DNA from: Muscardinus avellanarius | Lineage: Eukaryota; Chordata; Mammalia; Rodentia; Gliridae | DNA length: 64,000 bases | Assembly (NCBI GenBank): GCA_963383645.1 | Contig: OY726576.1 | Span: 10,220,102-10,284,101 of the forward strand | Reading direction: 5' to 3' | In this document: positions 11,756 through 24,000 of the stretch, one piece after another | Numbering within the stretch: position 1 is the first letter of the stretch | Layout of the letters: every line of letters starts with the position of its first letter | Notes under the pieces: model-generated | Database searches by the model: none | What the model was told of the DNA's origin: nothing | The model's input: only the letters and a program-made list of their open reading frames with translations | Made by a program: the position numbers and the translations under genes

Positions 11756-14700
11756 TAGGTAGTACTGGGGTTCCTGAAAACCCTTCTACCTCCGGGCTAC
11801 ACTCCCAGACATCAAATATATATAATTTTTTTTTTTTTTTTTTTTTTTTGGAAACAGGGTCTCTTAAGCCAGCGAAGCTGGTTTCGAACCTGCGATCCTC
11901 CTGTCCCCGCCTCCCCAAGCGCGCAGGGATGACAAGAGTGCACCACCACGCCCGGCACATTATTTTAAACGTATCTCATTGATTATTTGCAAATTGATAC
12001 AGAAGCTATGGGAACAACACAGCAACTTATATGAGAGTCATAAAATTCATATGCCCTTTAATTGAGCAATTTTAGGAACAGATGTCCTATTATACTTTCT
12101 ATAATAAACAAAGAAGATGCAGAAAATTTTCCCAGATTGTTTCATATTTTTCTTATTTTCTTTGTTATTTGTTCATTTTTATGCACACATCCATTTGTAT
12201 GGGTATAATTGTGTTTTGTAAATAATGTGCAATTTTCAAAGAGCTTAAGATGAAATTAGTTTGTGTCTGTTAACGTTCTCTTAATTAATTAATTAATTAA
12301 TTAATTTTGGTGATGCTGGGGTTCCTGGAAGCCCTTCTACCTCCGGGCTACACTCCCAGACCTATTTTTTTTTATATATTTTTATTTGGAAACAGGGTCT
12401 CTTAAGCCAGCGAGATCCTTTTGTCTCTGCCTCCCAAGCGCAGGGATAACAAGCGTGCACCACTACATCCAGCTACATTCTCTTATTTAATCAGAGTTTT
12501 AAATATAGTCCTGCCAGCTACTACATTCTATGTGCTTTTTAAATATAAAATCATGCCAGGCGTGGTGGCTCATGCTTGTAATCCCAGTACTTGGGAGGCT
12601 GAGACAGGAGGAACGCAGGTTCATGGTCAGCCTCAGTACCTTAGTGAGGCTCTCAGCAACTTAGTGAGACCTGTTTTCAAACAAAATATAAATATAGGTC
12701 TGGGAGTATAGCCCGGAGGTAGAAGGCCCCTGTATTCTACATCCAGTACCAAAAAATAAAAAAATAAATATAAAATCATCTGATGGAGTTTGATCCCAGG
12801 AATGTTGGCTTCTCAGTCGGGAAGGGTGTTTTGTGTAGTCTGTATATAAAAGTGTTTCAGGAAATTGCCTTTTTCTTTTTGTGGTACTAGGGTTCCTGGA
12901 AGCCCTTCTACCTCCGGGCTACACTCCCAGACCTATTTTTACATTGTTTTATTTGGAAACAGGGTCTCCTAAGCCAGCGCGCGCGGCTGGCTTCGAACCT
13001 GCGCAATCCTCCTGTCTCTGCCTCCCAAGGGCGGGGATTACAAGCATGCGCCACCACGCCCGGCGAGGAAATTGCTTTTACTTATTTCATGTATTTACTT
13101 ATTTAGTGCTATAGCCAATAGCCATACTGATGCTAAATGAAGGATTTTAAAGAGGAAGCTTAAAGAATTTCTCTAAATAATACCTACCATTTATGAGAAA
13201 TCCCATTTATTCTGATAAAAATAAAGTCTAAATAGAAACATTAAGAGGTGAGATGAGATACTGCTTATTTTGTTCATTTCGTTAAAAGGCCGCATAAATA
13301 CACTATACTTGCTCGATGCTATAACTCTCGTTAGATAAATTTTTAGGATAGGCATAATAATCAATAGCTGGGAAAGAAGGGAGATATGATACTACATAAA
13401 GTGATTATCTTAAATCAAAACCATTTAATGACTTTTAAGCACTTACTAATATTTATATTTTTCCCTTGGCTGTTATGGTTGGAAATTCTCTGAGCTAAAT
13501 AGCCTTGCTCCCCATTAGGGCAGAGCTCCAGGCACCATCAGAGCAAGAGCACCCTCGGATGAGGTCCTATGAAACCCTCGGCCGCCTCTCCCCGCACCAC
13601 TGTGCTTTTGTAACTGATGTACAACTTGTAAAAAGGGTAGAAAGAAAAATGTGTGAAATGTTTCTTTTTGTGACTTTTACTTATATTTCCCCCACACTAC
13701 TTTGCTTTCTTTTAAGGACGTTGAGGGGGTTTTAACATTCATTTGGTCTGACAAGAGAAAAAAGAGTCCTTCTGTAAAAAGACTCATTGTTAATCAGTAA
13801 AATATGAGCCAGGCCTGGCGGCGCATGCCTGCAATCCCAGTACTTGGGAGGCTGAGGCTGGAGGATTGCAGGTTCACAGTCAGCCTCAGCAACTTAGCAA
13901 GACCGTGTTTTAAAATAAAAAATAAAAAGGGCCAGGGTCATATCTCAGTGGTAGAATGTCTCTGAGTTAAAGTGTATGTATATTTATATGTGTGTGGGTT
14001 TGTATAATGTTGAATGTGAATTTAAACTATACAACGAGTAAAAGCAAATGTCTCATGCAATTAAAGCTTCACTATTTTAAGTTTCAAGTGACCATAGAGC
14101 TCTGAAATTTGAACAACTCAATATTGAATATTTTCAGGTTGTTTTTCCAGGTTCTTAAGTGGGAAGGTCAAAATGAGTCTCAGAACCAGGCTTGGTGACA
14201 CCTGCTTGTACCCAGTACTTGGGAGGCTGAGGCAGAGGAGTACAGGTTCAAAGCCAGCCTCAGCAACTTCATGAGGCACTCGGTAACATATTGAGATTCT
14301 GTTTCAAACTAAAAAATAAAATAATAGGACTGAGGGAGGGTTACCTTTGCTTTCAAACCCTAATACCATAATAAAAAAACGAGGGTCTCAGTCATTTTCC
14401 CATACTGGATTCTTTTGTATTCTTTCTATTTATTTATTTAAAATATTTTGGTACTAGGAATGGGACACAGGGCATTGTGCCTGCAAGACAAATACTTCAC
14501 CATTGACCTATATCTCAACTCTTCTTTCTGTTTGTTCTTGAGGCCCTCACTGATATAATTTATTGGTAAACACCATTTATCTGTGAACCATTTAAGGCAG
14601 GAGATGGTCTGCTCCTAGCTGCTCAGGTTTTTGTTGTTTGCCCCTTTTCTTGATATCATCTGCACAGAATCATGACTGTGATTATTTGATTACATTGTTT

Positions 14701-17700
14701 TTCTGTCCCTCGAGGCGGAGAGTTGTGTGAGAACAAAGACTACTAGTTTTTGTTCCTATGTGTTCTGTGCAGCTTTCACAGTTTCTGGAACGAAGAAGGT
14801 TCTTAATAGATATTTTCTGAGTGACTAAGTTTTATTATGTTTGCCTTTACATATAGGTAGTATAACATTTGATATATACCTGGTACTTGGTACATTTGCT
14901 TAGGACAAATTGAAAACACATGGTTAGTATATGTATTCCCTTATGGCACTTGAGAATTTTATAACTGTGCAGTGGTTATATGTGATTTTAAGTATTCTGT
15001 ACCCTTCCTTGTTTCTAAATGCTCACGTAAGAACGGCTGTAATTTACTGAATCCTCTGATGTGCGCTAGGCACCGTGTGAAGCTATTCAATATACGTGAT
15101 CCAACCTAGCTTAACTTTAGAACAATTAAACTGGGTTTTAATGTACCTGTCCTGCAGTTCTGCAGTTACTAGGACTGAGAAAAGTTAGTTTATCTAAGAC
15201 TAAAGCTAGTCAGTATTTATCCCAGATTATATGACTACAGCATCGTCTTTCAACCTCCGTACATTTCCAAGCGACGCACAGGCCGCTACCTTGAGGGTAA
15301 CACGTGGAAGGTGGGTGAGATGTGCACCGGTGACTGGAAAGCGTTAGGCAGATAAAAATGAGCAAAAGTAACTGTCCTATGTCACAGCTTATGCGCGGTG
15401 ATGGACGTTCTGCAGTGCCCCAGGCTCCAGCCGCAGGAGCGCCCCTGCTGGAGGTGACTCCTGCGGCCTCAGGGTGGCAGGCCGGGATTTTTGTGGCAGT
15501 TGTGGAAGCGGGCGTGGTGATGCCTTCTCTTGCAGCTCCAGTTAACTGCCCGGCTCCTGTGAGTTTGACCTTTAACCTTTTGTTTGTGCTTCCTGTAGGT
15601 CTGAGTGGCCGTTTCTTTGTCACCACGCTCCCAGCGTTTTTTCAGTAAGTTAAAATCATTTTCTGGTGTTACAGAACTGAGAGAACAGTAAGCGTACAGC
15701 AGCGATTCCCCGACCTTTGCCAGGACCTGCACTCACTGGTGTGATGTTGGAGGAGAGAAGGCCTGCCTTGCCTGCATGGCGGCAGCTCGCAGCGAAGGGT
15801 GCTGGGGTGTGCGCCGTGCCTTAGAGAGAGGCCCCGGCCAGGCAGGGACAGTGTGGAAGGAAGGGGGCCCGGGAGACTTCCCTGGTGACATAAGAGGTGG
15901 ATGGGTTAAGCCACAAGGCGGAGGAGGACTTTCCAAGTAAAGGAAACTATATACCTAAGCTCAGGGAAAATGAGACACCTTTGAGAGCCCCGGAGCAGTG
16001 AATTAGTAATGAAACTGGACGCGTAGATTCTTCTCCTGAGAAGCTGGACTGGGAGGGGGAGAGGGAGGGAGAGAGGGAGGCGGATGCGAGATTAGGCTGT
16101 CTTTTGTTTTTATTATCAGGGACAGACTTGAATGCCATAAATGTGAAAATGTAGATACATTTTTAGACTGATAACAATGGCTATTTTGCTATGTAAGAAA
16201 AACATCAAAATAATTAGTAGCCAAAATAATAAAAAGTAACTTAGTACATTACTAAAAATTTTGCGGCATATACTGACAAGTTATGCAGTGATAAAACTAA
16301 ATGTTCAGTGCTTTCATTGTAGGAGTTTCTCATTTGTAATAGATGAAAGTTTATGGGTGCCTTTTGATTTAAATTTAAGAAGACTTCACATGTCTGACCA
16401 ATAATTACTTCAGTTTGTACTGTTTTTTATTTATTTACATTTTTTTCTTGTTTTTATAATCCGTAGTGCAAAGGATGGGATATTCCGCCGTTACCGTGGC
16501 CCAGGCATCTTTGAAGACCTCCAGAATTACATCTTAGAGAAGAAATGGCAGTCAGTTGAGCCTCTGACTGGCTGGAAATCCCCAGCTTCTCTGACGTAAT
16601 TATAAAGTGTTCTAAATCATAAAGTGTTCTAAAGGTAACAGCGTAGCTGTCAAGTGAGCCCAAGGGCCTTAGAGCCTCCTGTCCCTTCATATTTACTTTA
16701 GGTACCCAGATCACATGTGCATGTGGTTGGTCCTGTGGTGTTTCTGGGTTTTGACCCACATATATTTCAGCAGGTTGTGTGGATTACAGAAAGCCTCTCC
16801 TTGGGCTTTCATATGCCAACTGTTTTCTTCTTACAAAATGTAGTCTTGAATACAGTTGCTACCCTTTCCTCCTTTTTTAATTGGTGCATTGTAGTCGTAC
16901 ATCTTAACAGGGTACAAGATGGCGGAGGTATGTGAACGTGCGCAGGTCACTCACTCAGCCCTTCTCCAGTCTCCACCCCAGGCCCTCCCCCTTCCTCCTC
17001 CTCATGTTTTGCTTAGTGATTGACTTTGATATGTTTATGAATGTAACATGTACATTAGGTTTTCCTCCTTTTAAGTTACTGGTTAGCTGGAGGAGCAACT
17101 CCTTCCTGAATCCTGGAGGGATTGCCATTTTATTTTATGTGGAAGAGAAAACCTGTCTTTGGTATCTTTGGCTGCCTGGCAGAATATTTCTGGTTGTAAC
17201 TTTTGGCTATAATGTTATAAAGTATACTTGGTAAGGAGATAAGGCCAAATCATAATAACTTTTCACAGTTTTAATTTGAATAGTCATAATTGTAATGAGT
17301 TTTATTTTAGTATATGTAGGTATAAGAAGTATCTCTTTTAACATAGGAGCATATGGTATAGTATTTCGGGAATAAATCATCTACTCGCATCTATATTAAT
17401 ACTCAGGAAACGTGTAGTTCATCTCTGGCTTTCCATTCTATAAGTGAGTACTGATTTTATGCCTGATATTGTTCTGGGTGCTAAGTATTCATCAGTGAAC
17501 AAGACAGACGTGATCCCTTCACTCCCCTCAGGAGCTTAAGAGAAAACTACATAGAGCAAGAATCGCAACTGAGATAGGATTGTGAACAAGCAACGTACAG
17601 TGCTCAGGTGGTAACCGAGTATGCTCTTGGGACGAGGTCCAGACTGGCAAGGAGCTTGGTGTGTGCGGGAAGAGCGTGGAGGCCGGGGGAGGCTGGATGG

Positions 17701-18012
17701 TGAAAAGCGGGAGAGCAGCACGCGCCTTCGGGAAGGAGGCGGGCTGAAGCTAGACCACGCGGGTCTGCGGCCACAGTGAGGAACCTGCAGTTGGTACATG
17801 TATGTAATAAGTTGAAGCTGGGCGTGGTGGTGCACACTTGTAATCCCAGTACTTGGGAGCTGAGACAGGAGGATTGCAGGTTCACAGCCAGCCTCAGCAA
17901 CTTAGGCTCTCTGCAGCTTAGTGAGACCTTGTTTAAAATAAAGAATAAAAGATAGGGCTGAGGGTATAGCCCAGAGGTAGAATGGCCCTAGTTTCTATTC
18001 CCAGTACTGCGA

Positions 18013-18068
<56 letters not shown>

Positions 18069-21000
18069 ATTTTCCATTTAAGAGATCAGAGAGAGCGAGA
18101 ATGAACGAGGAGAGACCATTTAGAGGGCTTCATAGTGTCCAGCCTCAGCAGGTATCAGTGTGGAAATGGGGCAGATGAATGGATTTAAAGTTGTTGGGTT
18201 TTTTCTGTGTGTGGTGGAGGGGTACTGGGGATGGAACCCTAGGGCGTTCTTCTTCCAAAGCTATACCCCCAGCCCTAATTTTTATTGTTCATTTTGAAAC
18301 AGGGTCTTCCTGAGTTGTGGAGGGCCTCACTAAGTAGGTGAGGCAAGTTGTGAACCTGTGATCCTCCTTTCTCAGACTCTCAAGTACTGGAATTACAAGC
18401 ATCTGCCACCACGCCTGGCTAAATTATGTTTTGAAGGTAGACTGAGCCAATAGGAAGAGAAGATTACACAAGTGAAAACCCTTGGCTTTCATGTTTGAGT
18501 ACCTGGTGGTTCTTGGTAGTAGTTACAAATTTGGGCCAATGAAAATCAAGGATTTTGTGTTACATTTGTTAAATTTGAATTGTTTACTTTGTAAACCCTC
18601 TGAATTGGATGCATGGAGATGGGCTCTTTGGAAAATTCAGGAATAAAAATCAAATACCTAGATTGTACTTAAACCTTAGATGGGAGAGGAACACCTAGGA
18701 AGAAAGAAAAGGAGAAGAGTGTTTTTGATAGATCCATGAACCACCCCCCAAATTAAGATGTTGGGTAGAGAGTGGGCCAGCAGTAAAAAACTGAAAAAAG
18801 GGGCTAGAAAAGCAGGAGGAAGACCATGGTGTGCCATTTCTCAGAAGCCACGAGTCAGGTGCTCAGCAGGAAGGTGTAGTCATGTGGATTCCATCTCACC
18901 AAGAGGATGACGGTCAGGTCTGAAATACAAGAGGAGGCAAGGCGAGATTGTCATGGCCTTCCAGAGAAGTGGTATGCAGCGGTGAGACGGAGGCGGCTTA
19001 CAGTGAGTGAGTGTGGTGCAGAAGAAATCGCCAGCAGGACTGCCCTTTGGAGAAATTTGTCTCTAAAATCAGAGGGCCACCCAAGTCCAGGGTTGCTCGT
19101 CTTAAAAGGTGGACGAGAAGGTCATGTGTTTGTATGCTTAGACACTGACCCAGTGGTGATGGAGAACCATGCAGGAAAAAGGGGATACTGGGAAAGCCGA
19201 GCCAGCAGCAGGACAAAGGGATAGGACTGGACCAGTGTAGAGCAGATAGACTTTCCTGTTGAGAAGAAAGATGGATGCAGGCATACAGCAGGCTTAGATT
19301 TGTGGTGGAAAGAAAAGATAAGGGAGATCACATGGCTTCTGACTTTTCAATGATATGCATAGTGCTTGTTAACAGAGTGTGTGGGGAGTGGAGAATGTAT
19401 AAAGGTTTAAAGAGAGGAAAAGGAATCGAGCTAGTGCTATGGAGCCTAAAAATGCAGTAGGGCTGGGCACCATGGAGTGTTTTCTCTGATTTGAGAGTCA
19501 ACTGGGCATGCGGTCTTTCCCCAGAGACATGCAACTGCTTGGAGTTGGGGTTTCTATTATTTGTGCATTTCTTTATTTAGTTTGCAGTGGTACTAGGGAT
19601 GGAACCCTAGGGTATTCTGACTTTGAGCTACACCTCCAGCATTGTTTTATTTTTTCATTTTGAAACAGGGTCTCACTAAGTTGTGGAGGGCTTCACTGAG
19701 TTGCTGAGGCTGGCCACAAACCTGTAATCCTGTCTCAGCCTCCCACGTATTGGGATTACAAGAGTGCACCACCATGCCCAACTTGAGTTGGGATTTTTAT
19801 AAACCCTGAAAATACAATGAAGAGGAAAAAAGGCCAAGGAAGTGGAATGTATTTGCAGCAGGCAAATTCAAATTATAGGGAAGTCACAGAATCTAAGCCA
19901 TAAACATAGAAGTGAGTCTAGTAAAGAGAACAATATCGAGATGGATGTCCTTCAGCCTCAGTTTTTTTTTTTTTTATAATATACATGGTTAATGAATTTT
20001 TTTTCTTTTCACTTTTTTAGAATGTCTGGGATGGCTGGCCTTTTTAGCATCTCTGGTAAGATTTGGGTGAGTTATCTTAAACTATTATAATTTTATTTGC
20101 AGAAAGATTTTTAAAAATAATAATGTAGCTTTTAAACAAAAGAAAACAATTGTAAATGCTTATAGTTCCACTTTTCTCCTTAAACCACACAGCTCTTCTC
20201 ATGTGGTGCCCAGAGGTAAGGTATCAGTGTACCGAGGGGCATATTTTGAATATAGATCCGCAGGGACTCTGTCAAAGTCTTGTTTTGTCAGATCGGTGAT
20301 GCACTTCTTATCACAGCAAAAAAAAAAGTTGGTGTGTTTTTTTCACTTTCTCTAATTTTCCACTGGCAAATCTCCCTGTAGATCAAAGGTAGTCTGAACC
20401 GTGAAGGTGGTTGTGTCTGTCCGTGGTTGTGTCTGTCCGGGGTCGGCAAACTGTAGCCTGTGGGCAGGCTGCCTGCTTTTGTAAATACGGCTTTGTTTCA
20501 GGATAACTGTTAATTCAGTGTCTATCATCTGACTGCTTTTGTATGAAAATGGTACAGTTGAGTAGATATACAGAGACAGACAGCTGTGGCCTTCTAGCCT
20601 AAAAAACTTACTCCCCGGCCTTTAAGAAAATGTTTGCAAGCCAGGCGTGGTGGCGCACGCTAGTTAACCCAGCATTCGGGAGGCTGAGACCCGAGGATCG
20701 CAGTTTGCGAACAGCCTCAGCTACTTAGTGAGGCCCTTTGCAATTCAGTGAGACCTGGTTTCAAAAATAAAAGAATAAAAAATGGGGCTTGAGGTACAGC
20801 TCGGAGATAGAATGCCTCTGGGTTCCAGCCCCAGTACCAAAAAAATAAAAAAAAAGAAAATGTTCGCAGATCCCTGTTGTATGGGTTTGCATCATTTTAC
20901 CTAGTTATTTCAGTGTGTTAGAACTGTTACTCAGGTAAAAACATTGATGTAACCTTGACTATGTCCTTTGAATAGGACCTTTTGTTTTCCTTCTCTTTAG

Positions 21001-24000
21001 AAGGTGCTAAGTCCAACACATTTGGCAGAAGTGCTGTATGATCTTTACTTCTAAAGATTTTTTTTTTTAATATTTTGAGCTAATGCCGGGCGTGGTGGCG
21101 CAGGCTTGTAATCCCAGTACTTGGTAATCTGAGACAGGAGGATTGCGCAGGTTCGAAGCCAGCCTCAGCTACTTAGTGAGGCTCTCAGCAACTTAGTGAG
21201 ACCCTGTTTCCAGATGAAATATAAACGAGGTCTGGAGATGTATCCCAGAGGTAGAAAAGCCCCTGCTTTCCATCCCCAGTACCATAAAAAATAAAATAAA
21301 ATAAAAATATTTTGAGCTATATTTCTGCATAGCTCTTTCCTATCCTATGATTGTAGGCCAGGGTATCATATTGGGAACTTGGTATTCAAAAAACTCACGA
21401 AACCTTTGTTTCCCATGTACATTTCTTAGTTACATTATATATTTTGTCTTGTGAGATAGATGCTTAGTCAGATTTTTTTGTTTGTTTTAGGGTTTATTTT
21501 GTTTTGTTTTTACAACAGAAGCCAAATAGAGAGTTGGATTTAATCTTTTTGGTTACAGTTTAACTGGGTTTAACTTTCTAATATTTACAACCAAGCAAGA
21601 CCCTGTTCTAAAGTAAAAATTATAAAAGGACCAGGTAGGGGTGTAGCTTGGAGGTAGAATTCTGAATTTAATCCTTGTACCAGAAAAATGAAATACAAAT
21701 TTCTGACACTTACTCGTCATGTTAAACAGTAACTAGTATTTCCCTTCTCTCCAGATAGCTAGAGTTTCACGTGGTTTCCTTCTGTTTTATTAACATTTGG
21801 TGAAAAATTTAATCAGTGACTAAGAATTATAAATTGCAAACTGGGAGTTGAGAATGAGAGATTCTGCCTTTTTGACGTTAAATTTTGACGAGGTTATATA
21901 GTCTTATAGGTGTCTGCACCTTGTAGCATTTTAATATCTTAATTTAATAGATTGTAATAGGTGAATGTCAGACAGCACTGACTGTTTCAGCACGGCACCA
22001 TGATGAGTGCAGATCAAGAGGTGAACTTACTGTGCAGGTTAAGAAGCGTTTAGATGGAAGTTGGTCATGTTTTTCACAGACTGTTAGCGGAGTTGTACTT
22101 TCCAAAACTGTCAAGGAAGAGATATGATTGATGCATTCTAGAATGAGGTGCTTGTCTTGTTACCTCAAAGTGTGTGATCTCCAGCCTGGTGAGACCCAGT
22201 TTTTGACTTCACATCAGGTCTCACCTCTTGGCAGGCTGGCTGTGTCGGCCAGCCTAGCTGACCACCTGCCCGCTCAGGTAGCTCATTTACCTGGCTCTTC
22301 TGTAGCTCAGGAGGCTCACATCATTGAACTGTCTGGAATATAATCTGTTTTTGCTAAGGTCTAGATAATATAAAAATGCAGTGTAACCATTACTTACAGA
22401 AGGAACACTGCACATGGACAAAGAAGGAGAAACAGACCACAGAGGGGGCTAGAACCCAAAGAAGGTGAGAACTTAGAGAAAACAGTCAACGAAAAAGAGT
22501 CCAGCAAGAAGGGGCAGCCAGAGCCCGTCAGGCAAGCTTGGTGATGCCGCACTGCCCGCCATCGTTGTTAACCACTGAGGTGGCGTGGATGCACACGCAG
22601 CTCGAAGTCGTTCTTCCTTCAGCACTCAGTTTTGTAGTCAGTTCAGGAAGTGCTACCGTTGGGTTGGGTCTGGCATCGTAGGCAAAATTAGGAGTCCCTG
22701 GCCAGAGCTTGTGTGCCGGCCTTTTGCATCTTTTCACAGTTGGCCGCGGTGCTGCAGAGACGCACTGTTCTGTCTCACAGAAACACAAGCCTTGTTTCCG
22801 CCTGTGTGCATGTCTCTGAACTTGTTTTCCCTGCCAGAGACTGTTGTAACCAGAACTCTTTGAATGCTGAGTGTTGACACCAGACCTAGGATATACTTGA
22901 AAACTGCTTTCTATTAGTTGTAGTTATTAATTATTTTTGTACTCATTATTTTACTTTTCCCTTCTGGCTATAGGCAACGTAGAATACTTTTAATGCTTTA
23001 TTTTATTTATTTATCTTTTTTTGTGGCACTGGGGCTTGGACCCAGTAGTGGTCTACCTCCAAGAGCTATACTCCCTGGCCTTTTTTTTTTTTTTGAAACA
23101 AGGTCTCACTGGGTTCTGAAAGTCTCACTAAATTGCTAAGGCTGTGTTCTAAACTGCAATCCTCCTGTCTTAGTCTTCTGAGAACTGGGATTACAGGCAT
23201 GTGCCATGACGCCTGGCTTGAATAAAACTACTTTGAAACTTAAAGGCATTCCGTTTTTCTTTGATTTAAGTAGCAGCACCTCTTCTCTTTCCTTCTTTTC
23301 CTCCTTATATAAATGTCTAGACTGTCTTCCGGAGCGTTAGTTACAGGAGATGGAACACGTCCACGAGGCATGTCCCAAACACCCCATGGAGATCTAAGGT
23401 TGTATCTTGTGCAAGTACTGAGAAGAAGAAGTGATCCCTCACCACCACCAAGGGGTCTTTCCAAGCCACTCCCATGCAGGGAAGATATTTTGGGATTCTG
23501 ATCTGTGTGTGTAAGAGATCAAGGGCATGTCCCTGAAGTCCTCAGAGTACTTGTGATACAGTCACGCTACCTCTGAAGGCTCTATTCTCAGGGACCTTGC
23601 GGCTCTGAAGAGACCACACAGCACTCCTCTGGATGAGAGGAGGGTGCCCTGGGTGCAGTAGGTCAGACTTCAGAAGGACTGCTGGTCTTCCTGGGGAGAA
23701 AAGTTTTGCCTCTCACCATGGAAGTCTTGGCCTGTCTCTGTTCCTGATGTTCATCTGACCTACTTGTTAATGTTCTTCTTGTTGATTCTAGTTTAATGAT
23801 GTTTTCATTAAGTTTCCTCACTCAGTTCTCTACATGGCCACACGTGAGCATCCTATAGCGCAGTGTATAACATGTAGGTGTGCCCATTGGAGACATTTCA
23901 GTGCCTCTCAGTGAATTAAGTGGAGTTCTCATCACGTCCTGTGATAGGAACGTGACGTGGGACATGGATCGACATGCGCTGTGGAAGCTGGTACTTAAAC

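Larger units (their letters stand above)
7275..15598 (+). other. TMX4 intron 2
   Basis: This 8.3-kb intron is bounded by gtactg and tcctgtag. It contains an ancient L1 fossil, an old long repeat, a dozen SINE copies or pieces, MIR and L2. The short GC-richer stretch 10150-10400 has overlapping frames on both strands that I cannot assign. I see nothing in 8110-8640, 9760-10150, 10980-11750 or 13070-13500. Confidence 0.9.
17440..19330 (+). mobile_element. Long ancient repeat fragments, interrupted by two SINEs
   Basis: 'tgttctgggtgctaagtattc' and 'cagtgaacaagacagacg' followed by 'cccctcaggagcttaag', then purine-rich phrases such as 'caggtctgaaatacaagagg', follow the same mammal-wide repeat type proposed at 8640-9760, again on plus. 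Boundaries and family are uncertain. Confidence 0.35.
16596..20020 (+). other. TMX4 intron 4
   Basis: This 3.4-kb intron holds an inverted L1 3' end (16878-17220), pieces of a long old repeat (17440-19330) and three SINEs, one of them tailed by an AAAG microsatellite. The only remaining gap, 17220-17440, shows nothing recognisable. Confidence 0.93.

Noticed and set aside
15210..15626. 138-codon minus-strand frame overlapping TMX4 exon 3
   Set aside because: It crosses a real splice junction on the other strand, has no known domain, and lies in ordinary intron.
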